From Mangrovimicrobium sp033283325 (GTDB taxonomy: Bacteria; Pseudomonadota; Gammaproteobacteria; Pseudomonadales; Halieaceae): a stretch of 64,000 nucleotides of DNA. Below the pieces are notes generated by a model. It did not search any database and was not told where the DNA came from. It saw nothing but the letters and a program-made list of their open reading frames with translations. Below are positions 1 to 7,064 of the stretch, piece by piece. The DNA lies in the NCBI GenBank assembly GCA_033283325.1, contig JAWMQO010000001.1:372001-436000 (forward strand), written 5' to 3'. Position numbers and translations under genes: made by a program. Each line of letters starts with the position of its first letter. Position 1 is the stretch's first letter.

Positions 1-629
1 CGCAGGCCGCGTTCGTCCGCGAGCAGGTGGAATTCCTGCAGGTTGAAGTTGCTGAGGTAGCCTGAAGGCGCAACCAGAAAGGGACGGTAGGGCTCGTCGC
101 CGTTGTCCTCGAATGCCGGCTGCTTGTCCTCGAGCAGGAAGTAGCTGCCGTCCAGCACCAGGTCGCCCTCTACGGTGGACAGCCCCATGCCCTTGAGCGC
201 ATTGAGCGCACTCCACAGGCGTTCGATGGTGAATTTCGGGTCACCGCCGAAGCGGACATAGAGATTACCCTTCAGGGTGCTGCCGTCGAGGCGGCCGTCG
301 GTGAGGAAATCCGTATCCCAGCTGTAGCTCGGCCCGAGCAGTTCCAGCGCTGCGTAGGTGGTGATGACCTTGATGATGGAGCCGGGACTCATCGGAGTAT
401 CGGCGTTGAGGAACTGGGCCTCGCCGGGGCCGTTCAGGGGGACGGCGGCGACGCTGAGGGCGCGGGGGTTTTCCAGTGAACTGGTGGCGTAGTCGGTGAT
501 GTCGCTGGCCCAGGGGCTGGGCTCATGACCGCTTGCGTTGCCTGCCGTAACGGCCAACCAACCCATTGCCAGCGTGACGCTGGCGCGCCTGAACCAATAC
601 TTTGCTGCGTGCATCGATGTGCCTGGCAT
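1..629 (-). CDS. dacB: D-alanyl-D-alanine carboxypeptidase/endopeptidase, PBP4-like (partial, 5' part)
   Basis: The reading frame runs leftward off the window edge, so only about 209 N-terminal residues are visible. It starts with a signal-peptide-like stretch (charged start, hydrophobic SVTLAMGWLAVTA at about residues 17-29). It then shows the S13 peptidase pattern, with the catalytic SxxK motif as SIIK (about residues 84-87) followed by VITTYAALELLG. Further on it has the family-typical LYVRFGGDPKFT and VEGDLVLDGSYF stretches. PBP4-type enzymes trim or cleave peptidoglycan peptides in the periplasm. The start at 629 is chosen because GGAAAAG lies about 10 nt upstream; an in-frame ATG at 614 is the alternative. 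It is transcribed away from the small gene at 831. Confidence 0.85.
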   Translation of the reverse strand, partial: MPGTSMHAAKYWFRRASVTLAMGWLAVTAGNASGHEPSPWASDITDYATSSLENPRALSVAAVPLNGPGEAQFLNADTPMSPGSIIKVITTYAALELLGPSYSWDTDFLTDGRLDGSTLKGNLYVRFGGDPKFTIERLWSALNALKGMGLSTVEGDLVLDGSYFLLEDKQPAFEDNGDEPYRPFLVAPSGYLSNFNLQEFHLLADERGL

Positions 630-689
630 GGCCTGAAACTTTTCCGTTACGATAGCAGGCAACGAGGTAATTGTCTGTAATCGACAGTG

Positions 690-713
690 CCGAAATAACC
701 CGGGTATTTTCGG
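690..713. promoter_or_regulatory. Palindrome in the divergent intergenic region
   Basis: Between the dacB-like gene and the small gene at 831 lies CCGAAATA, then ACCCGGG, then TATTTTCGG. The arms are complementary except for one extra base, around a central CCCGGG. The stretch is AT-rich against its surroundings and lies in the shared promoter space, so it could be an operator. Nothing in the sequence identifies the regulator. Confidence 0.3.
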
Positions 714-830
714 TATTACTTGCCTAATACTGACTCCTGGGCTAATTGTTACTAGCCCATACGCCCAGTTCTAACGGCGCGCCAATGTAGCCGCCATGGA
801 TTGGCCCATCAAGTACATGGAGACGTAATC

Positions 831-1304
831 ATGTTCAAAGTACCGCGGGGTGGTCACCCCAAGTTCGATATCCTGGTAGCTCCGCCGGCTGACCCGGATG
901 GCAAAGACTGGCCTATGACTAACCTGGCTGACGGCAAGCATGTTGCAGACAAGGGAGATTACGGACTAACTACGGAATTCTCCAAAAAATCTGACCACGC
1001 GCAGCGTCAGAGCGAAAGGGCCACCTTTGAGTTCACCTTTGCGGAAGACCCTGACTTTGACTGGGAATTTGTTGGTGATGGCGTCATCTTTGACAATTCT
1101 GGCAGCCACAATAATTCCCGGCTGGATCCCCAGGTGACCGGGGGTGGAAGGACCCTGAAGCTGATGATGAAATGCCTCACGGATGAACGGGAGGATTTCA
1201 AGTTTGTGTTCAATGCGCAGCGTACACCCAAAGCAGGGGGCGACCCTGAACCGGTGAAGTCAGAAGATCCTTCCGGGGGGACCTATCGCAGTGACGGAGG
1301 TTAA
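831..1304 (+). CDS. Small acidic protein of unknown function
   Basis: This is a 157-residue protein that I do not recognise. The ATG at 831 is preferred over the in-frame TTG at 801 because GGAGA sits 8 nt upstream. There is no signal peptide or membrane segment. The middle is rich in Asp, Phe and Glu (FTFAEDPDFDWEF), and the C-terminal tail is Gly/Pro/Asp-rich with a DPEP sequence. Its base composition looks less GC-rich than most of the window. It converges with the Ser/Thr kinase gene and their stop codons overlap by 4 nt, so the two ends are tightly packed, but no functional link can be read from that. Confidence 0.6.
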   Translation: MFKVPRGGHPKFDILVAPPADPDGKDWPMTNLADGKHVADKGDYGLTTEFSKKSDHAQRQSERATFEFTFAEDPDFDWEFVGDGVIFDNSGSHNNSRLDPQVTGGGRTLKLMMKCLTDEREDFKFVFNAQRTPKAGGDPEPVKSEDPSGGTYRSDGG

Positions 1305-3703
1305 TCTACATCCTCTGAAGTGCTGAAGGTATTAGCTGCGCAAGCTGCCGGGTCTCCGGATTCGGTGAGTAGGCGGATGAATTCAGGGAAGTGGCACAGT
1401 TCACTGAACCAGGGTAAGTGGAACCAGATGAAACCCATATTGGATTCCAGCGCCTGCTTGACTTTGGCAATTGAGGCCAGGTTTTGGTCGGCGACTGCGT
1501 AAACCAGGGCAGCAGTGAACTCGTCCTCCGCGGACTGCTTCTTAATTGAGTCAAGCAATTCGATTGCTGAACCGTACTCGCCGAGAAGTGCAAGTGCCTG
1601 TGCCGCAAGATGTACTCCAACCGTTTCGGGGTTGGCGTTGTAGGCATTTACTACCTTCCAGTAGAGCGAACGGGCTTCTTCTGTTTGGCCCGACAGTACC
1701 AGTGCGTCCGCCCGGTTCAGGGTCAGGAGCACGCTATCTCCCTCGGCGGCTCGGGCCAATTCGAATTCATCTAGCGCCATTTCGTAGTTGCCCCTGAGCA
1801 TGTACGCAAGCCCCAGGTTGGAGTGTGAAATACCGCGTGGGCGAATTGCTATAGCAGCATTAAAATTTTCGATCGCTGCGTCGAGTTCCCCCCGGTCAAG
1901 GTATATGAGTCCACGCAGATTTATAACGCCGCCATCGTCTGGATATTGCTCGATCGCCTTATCGGCAATTGCAAGTGCTTTGTCGTTCATGCCTGCGTAG
2001 TACAAGGCATGTGCGGCCCCTGAATAGCCTCGCCTGGTAGGACGCAATTTAAGTGCCGCCAGGTGAAAATCTTTGGCGATTCCATACTCGCCCTTATAAC
2101 TATGCAGTCCTGCTTTTAGCGACAGAATGAGCGCTTCGTCCGCTCCCAACTGTTCCATCTCCCGGATTTCATTTTCAGCGGCCCCGAAATCGCGTTTTTG
2201 CAATGCAATGTCAAACCATGCGCGGTGGAGTAGTACGGTATCGTCTGCCCAACGGTCTGCCTGCCTCATTATCTCGCTGGCCCGGTCAAGGTAGTTCTCG
2301 TCACCACTAACATGGAAAAGCTCCATGGCGACGTGAGCATAGAGGATAGAGAGGGGGAGAAACCGAGGGTCGTCCCGCAGTAACTCTTCCAGCGCGGAAA
2401 GGACTTCAGCCATTGGCATGGGGCCGTTGTAGGTATTGTCGTAAAGTTGAAGAAAGAGTCGGTAATCAGCTTCCGTTATGGTTCCGGGACTGGCTGACCG
2501 GCGACCCTTGATTTCATAGAGCGTATTCCATTGCCGTTTCGAAATTTCAAAGGCTTCCAGGGTCAGTTCTGGAAGGATGCTGGTGCTCTGCTGCTTTTGC
2601 ATGTGAAAGTCTGGCCCCACCAGACGTTCAATGCCGAGTTCACAGTGACCCTGGTAGCAGGAGATGGCGGGCACCAGTAGTTCATCTGCGAGCAGGGCTG
2701 TGCCGATTTCCCGGGGTGAACCCGACTGCTGGCCGGTCTCCGCGGGGCTGACCAGGGAGTAGCCAGGCGCCTGCATTACCGCGTCGTACAGGCCCTGCTG
2801 TACGCTGGAAGCGAGCAGTGCGTATTTCCGCGTGTCGCTGTCGTCGTCAATATGCAACCGAGTGGGCAGAACCGCCACGTAAGTGTGTACATTGCTTGTG
2901 CCGCGCGAGTTGATAAAGGCGGCCACCGCGCCGGTCACCAGCAGGATGCCGACGATGACATACCTGGCGAATTTCCCGCGCAGTTGCTCCCCGTTCTGCG
3001 CCTCGGCGCCTGCCAGCGGCGTCTCGACCTGCGTGCTCGCCAGCCAGATCTGGCGAAACTCCTGCGCCGCTTCCTCCGCCGTCGGGCGCTTTGCGGGCTT
3101 TTTCTCCACCATCCGCGTGATCAGGTAATCGAGCAGGGGACTCTTCCCATCGCAGCGCTGTGTGATTTCGCTCGCGAGATTGCCGAGAGCGAGGATGTCA
3201 TCTGCAGGGTCGGAATCGGTGCTGGCGATGCCAAAATCGTTGATCTTGGCGGTGCCCTCCGGGCCTATGAGGATATTTTCCGCTTTCAGGTCATTGTGGG
3301 AAATTCCTTCGCGGTGGGCCGCCGCCAGGCCGGCCGAGATTTCCGCCAGCCACGTGGTGAGTTCGGTATAGCCCGGGTTGCGTTCCCGCAGGTGGAGGTG
3401 CAGGTTCCGCCCCTCGACATACTCGGTGACGATGGCGAGGGTGCCATCGAACTCGACGATATCGTGAATCTGGACGATGTTGGGGTGGTTGAGGCGCGCC
3501 AGTACCCGGGCTTCCCGCTGGAGGTTTACCCGCCAGTGGGCGTCCCGGAGTTCGGGGCGCAGGCACTTGACCGCCACCCGGCGCTCCAACTGGGTATCCC
3601 ACGCCAGGTATACCTGTCCCATGCCACCCTGGCCGAGCGGCCGCTCGATCTTGTACTTCCCGATCTCTGGCGGGATAGTCTGGTTTGTCATTGTTGTACT
3701 CAC
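1301..3703 (-). CDS. Membrane Ser/Thr protein kinase with C-terminal TPR repeats
   Basis: This is an 800-residue Hanks-type kinase. The kinase domain is at about residues 17-217, with glycine loop GQGGMGQVY, VAVK lysine (K46), catalytic loop HNDLKAEN (H136, D138) and DFG (156-158). The usual HRD arginine is Asn, so this is a non-RD kinase, and the domain is short. A single membrane helix follows (about 246-264). The rest is extracytoplasmic, with tetratricopeptide repeats from about residue 400 on (for example the stretches around GDENYLDRA, KGEYGIAK and YEMALDEFELA). This layout fits signalling kinases of gammaproteobacteria whose TPRs sense or bind partners. The start codon is GTG at 3703; an ATG at 3691 is an equally good alternative, and neither has a clear Shine-Dalgarno sequence. 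Confidence 0.85.
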   Translation of the reverse strand: MSTTMTNQTIPPEIGKYKIERPLGQGGMGQVYLAWDTQLERRVAVKCLRPELRDAHWRVNLQREARVLARLNHPNIVQIHDIVEFDGTLAIVTEYVEGRNLHLHLRERNPGYTELTTWLAEISAGLAAAHREGISHNDLKAENILIGPEGTAKINDFGIASTDSDPADDILALGNLASEITQRCDGKSPLLDYLITRMVEKKPAKRPTAEEAAQEFRQIWLASTQVETPLAGAEAQNGEQLRGKFARYVIVGILLVTGAVAAFINSRGTSNVHTYVAVLPTRLHIDDDSDTRKYALLASSVQQGLYDAVMQAPGYSLVSPAETGQQSGSPREIGTALLADELLVPAISCYQGHCELGIERLVGPDFHMQKQQSTSILPELTLEAFEISKRQWNTLYEIKGRRSASPGTITEADYRLFLQLYDNTYNGPMPMAEVLSALEELLRDDPRFLPLSILYAHVAMELFHVSGDENYLDRASEIMRQADRWADDTVLLHRAWFDIALQKRDFGAAENEIREMEQLGADEALILSLKAGLHSYKGEYGIAKDFHLAALKLRPTRRGYSGAAHALYYAGMNDKALAIADKAIEQYPDDGGVINLRGLIYLDRGELDAAIENFNAAIAIRPRGISHSNLGLAYMLRGNYEMALDEFELARAAEGDSVLLTLNRADALVLSGQTEEARSLYWKVVNAYNANPETVGVHLAAQALALLGEYGSAIELLDSIKKQSAEDEFTAALVYAVADQNLASIAKVKQALESNMGFIWFHLPWFSELCHFPEFIRLLTESGDPAACAANTFSTSEDVD

Positions 3704-3869
3704 GCGGTGTGAGCGGCAGTGTAACGGATGCCGCCCAGCTAATCATACTAACCCAGTCTTGTTGTGTGTGAGTACAGGCCCATTCAGTGGTTCGAATACC
3801 TTTTTCACTGCTATGCTGAGTCCGAAGCCCGGAACGCGTTCACAACCGGGAAAAGCGGGGGCTGACCAA

Positions 3870-4784
3870 GTGAAACGAATAATCCGGCTAACACTAGCCT
3901 TGATGGTGACAATCATGGCCAATCCGAGCAATGCACAGGCCCAGGCATCCACGCCGGAACCAGGCCAGCGAATCGTCCTGGTCACCGGCTCCACCGGCGG
4001 CCTGGGGCGGGAGACCGCCCGGGCGTTGGCACAGCAGGGCGACCACGTGATCATTCACGGCCGCAACGAGGAACGCGGCAGGGCCCTGGTGGAGGAGATC
4101 ACAGCTTCCGGCAAGGGCAGTGCGCGCTTCTATACGGCTGATTTCGGCAGCATGAGTGAAGTCTGTGAATTTGCCGATGCCATCATCTCCGACTACGACA
4201 GACTGGACGTGCTGGTGAACAACGCCGGCATCTCCCTTCGCGACGAGGTGCCCCGGCAGGTCAGCGAGGACGGCTACGAACTGCACTTCCAGGTGAATTA
4301 TCTCTCCGGCTACGGCCTGATCCGCAAGCTGCTGCCCCTGCTGGAGGCCAGCGCGCCGAGCCGGATCATCAATGTCGCCTCCGGGCAGCGGCCGCTGGTA
4401 TTCGACAACCTGATGCTGGAACGCGATTACGATGCAGGACAGGCCTATTTCAGGAGCAAGAACGCGCAGATCATGATGACGTTCTACATGGCGGAGGACC
4501 TGGCCGCGCGGGGTATCACGACTAATGCCATGCACCCCTCCAACCTGATGAATACGGACATGGTTTTCGAACTGGGTATCGAGCCGCAGTCCTCAGTGGA
4601 AACCGGCCGGGATGCCCTGTTGCGACTGATTAACGAAGATGTCGGCTACGGCAAGTTCTTTAACGTGACCAAGGACTGGGAGGCCATTCCCCAGGCCTAC
4701 GATAGCAAGGCGCAGGCGCGATTGATCGCGATCAGCAATAACCTGCTGACGGCCAGCAAGGCGCCTGCCGATTGTTTCAAATGA
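3870..4784 (+). CDS. Short-chain dehydrogenase/reductase with N-terminal signal-like segment
   Basis: This is an NAD(P)-dependent SDR close to the retinol-dehydrogenase-like group. The cofactor motif TGSTGGLG, the NNAG motif and the catalytic YxxxK (YFRSK) are all present, and substrate-side residues follow in NAMHPSNLMNTDM. The protein begins with KRIIRLTLALMVTIMANPSNAQA, which reads like a Sec signal peptide. That is unusual for a cofactor-dependent SDR and could instead be a membrane anchor. The GTG at 3870 is chosen because it gives that basic-hydrophobic start and has GGGGG about 8 nt upstream; an in-frame ATG at 3813 would add 19 residues. It is a single gene whose substrate is unknown. 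Confidence 0.8.
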   Translation: MKRIIRLTLALMVTIMANPSNAQAQASTPEPGQRIVLVTGSTGGLGRETARALAQQGDHVIIHGRNEERGRALVEEITASGKGSARFYTADFGSMSEVCEFADAIISDYDRLDVLVNNAGISLRDEVPRQVSEDGYELHFQVNYLSGYGLIRKLLPLLEASAPSRIINVASGQRPLVFDNLMLERDYDAGQAYFRSKNAQIMMTFYMAEDLAARGITTNAMHPSNLMNTDMVFELGIEPQSSVETGRDALLRLINEDVGYGKFFNVTKDWEAIPQAYDSKAQARLIAISNNLLTASKAPADCFK

Positions 4785-4816
4785 CCAGAGTCCCTCTGGC
4801 ACATTCCCGCTAGTGG

Positions 4817-5185
4817 CTAGAAAGTCAGGGTTGCTGCGCCCTTGCCGATACGCTCCATAATCACGCTTGCGCCGTGAATAACCACACCGTCTATCAGGCA
4901 GTCTTCATCGTACCCGCGCGCGCTGGTGCAGGGCGGGCAGGCCCAGACATCGCCGCCGCGTTCGATGAAGGATTCCAGCAGGCTCTTCAGGCTTTCCATC
5001 GGGTGCACGTGGGTGTGATCGATCCCGTTCTTGCGCACCAGGTCGATGGCGCTGCTGGTCAGGAACAGGCCGACGGTTTTACCCGAGGTGAGCGCGCCGT
5101 TGGCGATGGTGAGGCCCACGGACGATACCTCGTCGTAGATGCCCTTGGTCATGACGATGATCAGGTCGTTGGTTTCGTTGCTCAT
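4817..5185 (-). CDS. DsrE/DsrF-like family protein
   Basis: This 122-residue protein has the DsrE-like pattern: LIIVMTKGIYDE, then a central helix with TVGLFLTSSAIDLV, and a Cys-containing stretch WACPPCTSARGY. Relatives act in sulfur-relay or peroxiredoxin-like chemistry, and many are of unknown role. The CPPC pair suggests redox or persulfide chemistry. The gene follows the HxlR regulator gene on the same strand, across about 145 nt that are full of short dyads. HxlR proteins often control a neighbouring redox gene, so regulation by that neighbour is likely but inferred. Confidence 0.8.
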   Translation of the reverse strand: MSNETNDLIIVMTKGIYDEVSSVGLTIANGALTSGKTVGLFLTSSAIDLVRKNGIDHTHVHPMESLKSLLESFIERGGDVWACPPCTSARGYDEDCLIDGVVIHGASVIMERIGKGAATLTF

Positions 5186-5235
5186 GATGAATACTCCCTT
5201 TTTGTGACTCTCAATTGACGCTGTGTTATGGGTTT

Positions 5236-5253
5236 AACCAAGTACGCTTGGTT
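5236..5253. promoter_or_regulatory. Perfect inverted repeat upstream of the DsrE gene
   Basis: AACCAAG and CTTGGTT form perfect 7-base arms around TACG. The site lies about 50 nt upstream of the DsrE start, where a promoter or operator would be expected. Confidence 0.45.
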
Positions 5254-5283
5254 GATTGAAAGTCTAGGGATAAGGGGGGGAGT

Positions 5284-5328
5284 GCTACAGGGCAAAATCT
5301 GTAGCAACTCGCTACAGATTTTGTAGTA
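5284..5328. promoter_or_regulatory. CTACAG/CTGTAG repeat cluster between the HxlR and DsrE genes
   Basis: GCTACAG (5284-5290) and CTGTAGC (5299-5305) form a perfect dyad with an 8-nt spacer. A second GCTACAG (5311-5317) is followed by TTGTAGT, forming another near-dyad. HxlR-family regulators bind TAC/GTA-type dyads, so these are good candidate operators for the adjacent regulator. They could also form a weak RNA hairpin behind the HxlR gene. Confidence 0.4.
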
Positions 5329-5330
5329 AA

Positions 5331-6041
5331 TCAGACCGCGGCGATGCGCGGGTGGTCCGTGGTGAATGAGCTGATACCCAGCCAGCGCCGCAGATTCTTC
5401 AGGTATACCGGGGGAGCCACGATTTTTAGCAGGCCCTCTTCGTTGGCCTTGTGGATATCGAGTTCGCCGTACCAGACCCGGGTGAGATTCTGCAGGCTTC
5501 CTGTAATGTAGACATCGACGTCGAAACCGAGGTCCTGGATGCAGTCCTGGACGACCCCGTCGCGCACATAGATGTAGCGCTTCGGGTCGCTTTCCACGTC
5601 GGTCAGGTTGAATTGCAGTACCGTGTCGCCCGAGGGCAACTCGTCTACCTGCAGTCCGCCGGCAAAGTCCCTGATCATGCCCGAGACAGTGTTCTGCTTG
5701 TCCGTCATCCCCTCCCTGGCGTAGCGCATGCCCCAGCGCCCGAGTTCTGTGAGCACCGGTGCCAGGGCCTTCCCCGAGGGCGTGAGGTGATACTCGCTGC
5801 GATTGCCGCTGCCACTGCGCTTGCGCAGGATGATGCCTTGTTCCTCGAGGAAGCGCAGCCGTGTACGCAGCAGGGAGGGGGACAGGTTGGGGATGTATTT
5901 CTGTATCTCGGAGTAACGCGTAGATCCGAAAAACAGTTCCCGCACGATTTGCAGCGTCCATCGCTCGCACAGCACTGAACTCGCCATGGAGATCGGACAA
6001 GCTTCACCGTAATCGAACATATCGCCAGGTCCTGTTTGCAT
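5331..6041 (-). CDS. HxlR-family transcriptional regulator with C-terminal extension
   Basis: The N-terminal winged helix matches the HxlR pattern (ACPISMASSVLCERWTLQIVRELFFGSTRYSEIQ, then LSPSLLRTRLRFLEEQGII and YHLTPSGKAL). A Cys in the CPIS position is the one used for redox or electrophile sensing in several relatives. About 100 C-terminal residues follow that ordinary HxlR proteins lack and that resemble a lipid-carrier-like (SCP2) fold found in longer family members. The first ATG is at 6041; an ATG at 6020 with AGGA about 9 nt upstream is a serious alternative. It probably regulates itself and/or the DsrE gene downstream. Confidence 0.85.
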   Translation of the reverse strand: MQTGPGDMFDYGEACPISMASSVLCERWTLQIVRELFFGSTRYSEIQKYIPNLSPSLLRTRLRFLEEQGIILRKRSGSGNRSEYHLTPSGKALAPVLTELGRWGMRYAREGMTDKQNTVSGMIRDFAGGLQVDELPSGDTVLQFNLTDVESDPKRYIYVRDGVVQDCIQDLGFDVDVYITGSLQNLTRVWYGELDIHKANEEGLLKIVAPPVYLKNLRRWLGISSFTTDHPRIAAV

Positions 6042-6216
6042 TGTGTGCCCATTATGCAAGCGGCTGTGCGCAGATAAAAGTTTGCGGACGCACGCTCAAA
6101 TTCACAGGGTTTCGCCACTCCTGGGTGTCACTTTCTTTGACACGGGTGCCCAGCAAACCTGTTGGGCCTCCCATCCTCTTCATATAGTTTGAGACTTTTC
6201 AAGCAGTTAGCGGGGC

Positions 6217-6233
6217 TAGCACTACTTGTGCAT
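6217..6233 (+). promoter_or_regulatory. Promoter-like element, sigma-54-like spacing, upstream of the VPLPA gene
   Basis: TAGCAC, 5 nt, then GTGCA resembles the TGGCAC-N5-TTGCA pattern of sigma-54 promoters, but the first G of the -24 GG is A. An almost identical element (TAGCAT-TACTT-ATGCA) precedes the secreted protease gene at 10937. The element lies about 100 nt upstream of the start codon. Confidence 0.4.
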
Positions 6234-6314
6234 AGGTAACGGGGTCGACTGCCTGCGGCCACGCCGGCAGGTAGATGCTATGTCAATAACAATCAACCAT
6301 GGAACGAAAGCGCA

Positions 6315-6986
6315 ATGCAACACAAGACAAAACTGACTCTGGCTGCCGCTGTGGCGATGGGAATTTCTAACGGTGCCAACGCGATACATGTCTCCGCCAC
6401 GGTGACCGAGCTGCAAATTTACCTTGGTCTTGTCGATATCATGGCCGAGCCCGAAAGTTCGTTCTCCGGAATGATCATTGGCGGTGACACGGACGCGTCA
6501 ATCGGGCTGACCCTGGAGGGGGACATGGTGGCCTTCGTCTCGGACACCTATCTGGGCATGAGTTGGGACCTGACCAACGGTATTCGCCAGGGTGTGAATG
6601 GTTCTGGCGGTACCAGCTTCCAAGGTGGCACCATCAGCATCAGCACATCCACCGATGGTGTTATCTACTCCGCCTACCAAACGATCGACGCCTCGGTGAC
6701 CTCGATTGATTTCCTGGCCGGGGAGGACGGACATCTTCTGGCAGCACCAAGCCAGACGACGGCGGGGCTGATCGTCAACGATTCCGGCGGCATAACTTTT
6801 CCGGGCTTGTGGGGAGGGGACGTTCTTGGTTCCGGCTTTAACAACGCTGTGGGTACCATGAACCTCTTCTCAAATTCGGCGGGCATTTTCATGGAGGGCA
6901 CACAGGTACCTCTGCCCGCGGCTGCCTGGATGTTCGCTTCGGCCCTGTTTGGGCTCGCAGGCTTGGGTCGCAGGCGCGGGCGTTAA
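6315..6986 (+). CDS. Secreted protein with VPLPA-type PEP-CTERM sorting signal
   Basis: This 223-residue protein has a cleavable signal peptide (KTKLTLAAAVAMGISNGANA). Its Gly/Ser/Thr-rich body has no recognised domain. The C-terminus carries the tripartite sorting signal VPLPAAAWMFASALFGLAG followed by a basic tail (RRRGR). That tail is the VPLPA-CTERM variant of PEP-CTERM, recognised by exosortases and usual in exopolysaccharide- or floc-forming proteobacteria. No exosortase is in this window, so the enzyme must be elsewhere. The gene has its own leader with a sigma-54-like element and a CTGCC/GGCAG hairpin. It converges with the large gene on the other strand, with a terminator between. 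Confidence 0.85.
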   Translation: MQHKTKLTLAAAVAMGISNGANAIHVSATVTELQIYLGLVDIMAEPESSFSGMIIGGDTDASIGLTLEGDMVAFVSDTYLGMSWDLTNGIRQGVNGSGGTSFQGGTISISTSTDGVIYSAYQTIDASVTSIDFLAGEDGHLLAAPSQTTAGLIVNDSGGITFPGLWGGDVLGSGFNNAVGTMNLFSNSAGIFMEGTQVPLPAAAWMFASALFGLAGLGRRRGR

Positions 6987-7008
6987 TTATCGCCACTGAG
7001 CCGCTACG

Positions 7009-7038
7009 AAAAAGGCCGCCGGCATTGCGCCGGCGGCC
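7009..7038 (-). terminator. Rho-independent terminator of the large surface-protein gene
   Basis: Perfect 10-base arms GGCCGCCGGC and GCCGGCGGCC enclose a 5-nt loop. On the minus strand the stem is followed directly by five T residues. It lies 27 nt past the stop of the large minus-strand gene. Confidence 0.9.
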
Positions 7039-7064
7039 TGTCGATTTGAGTTGAAGCCGGCCGC

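Noticed and set aside
4785..4799. CCAGAG/CTCTGG hairpin between the convergent SDR and DsrE genes
   Set aside because: The stem is only 6 bases with a 3-nt loop and no T run on either strand. It is too weak to call a terminator.
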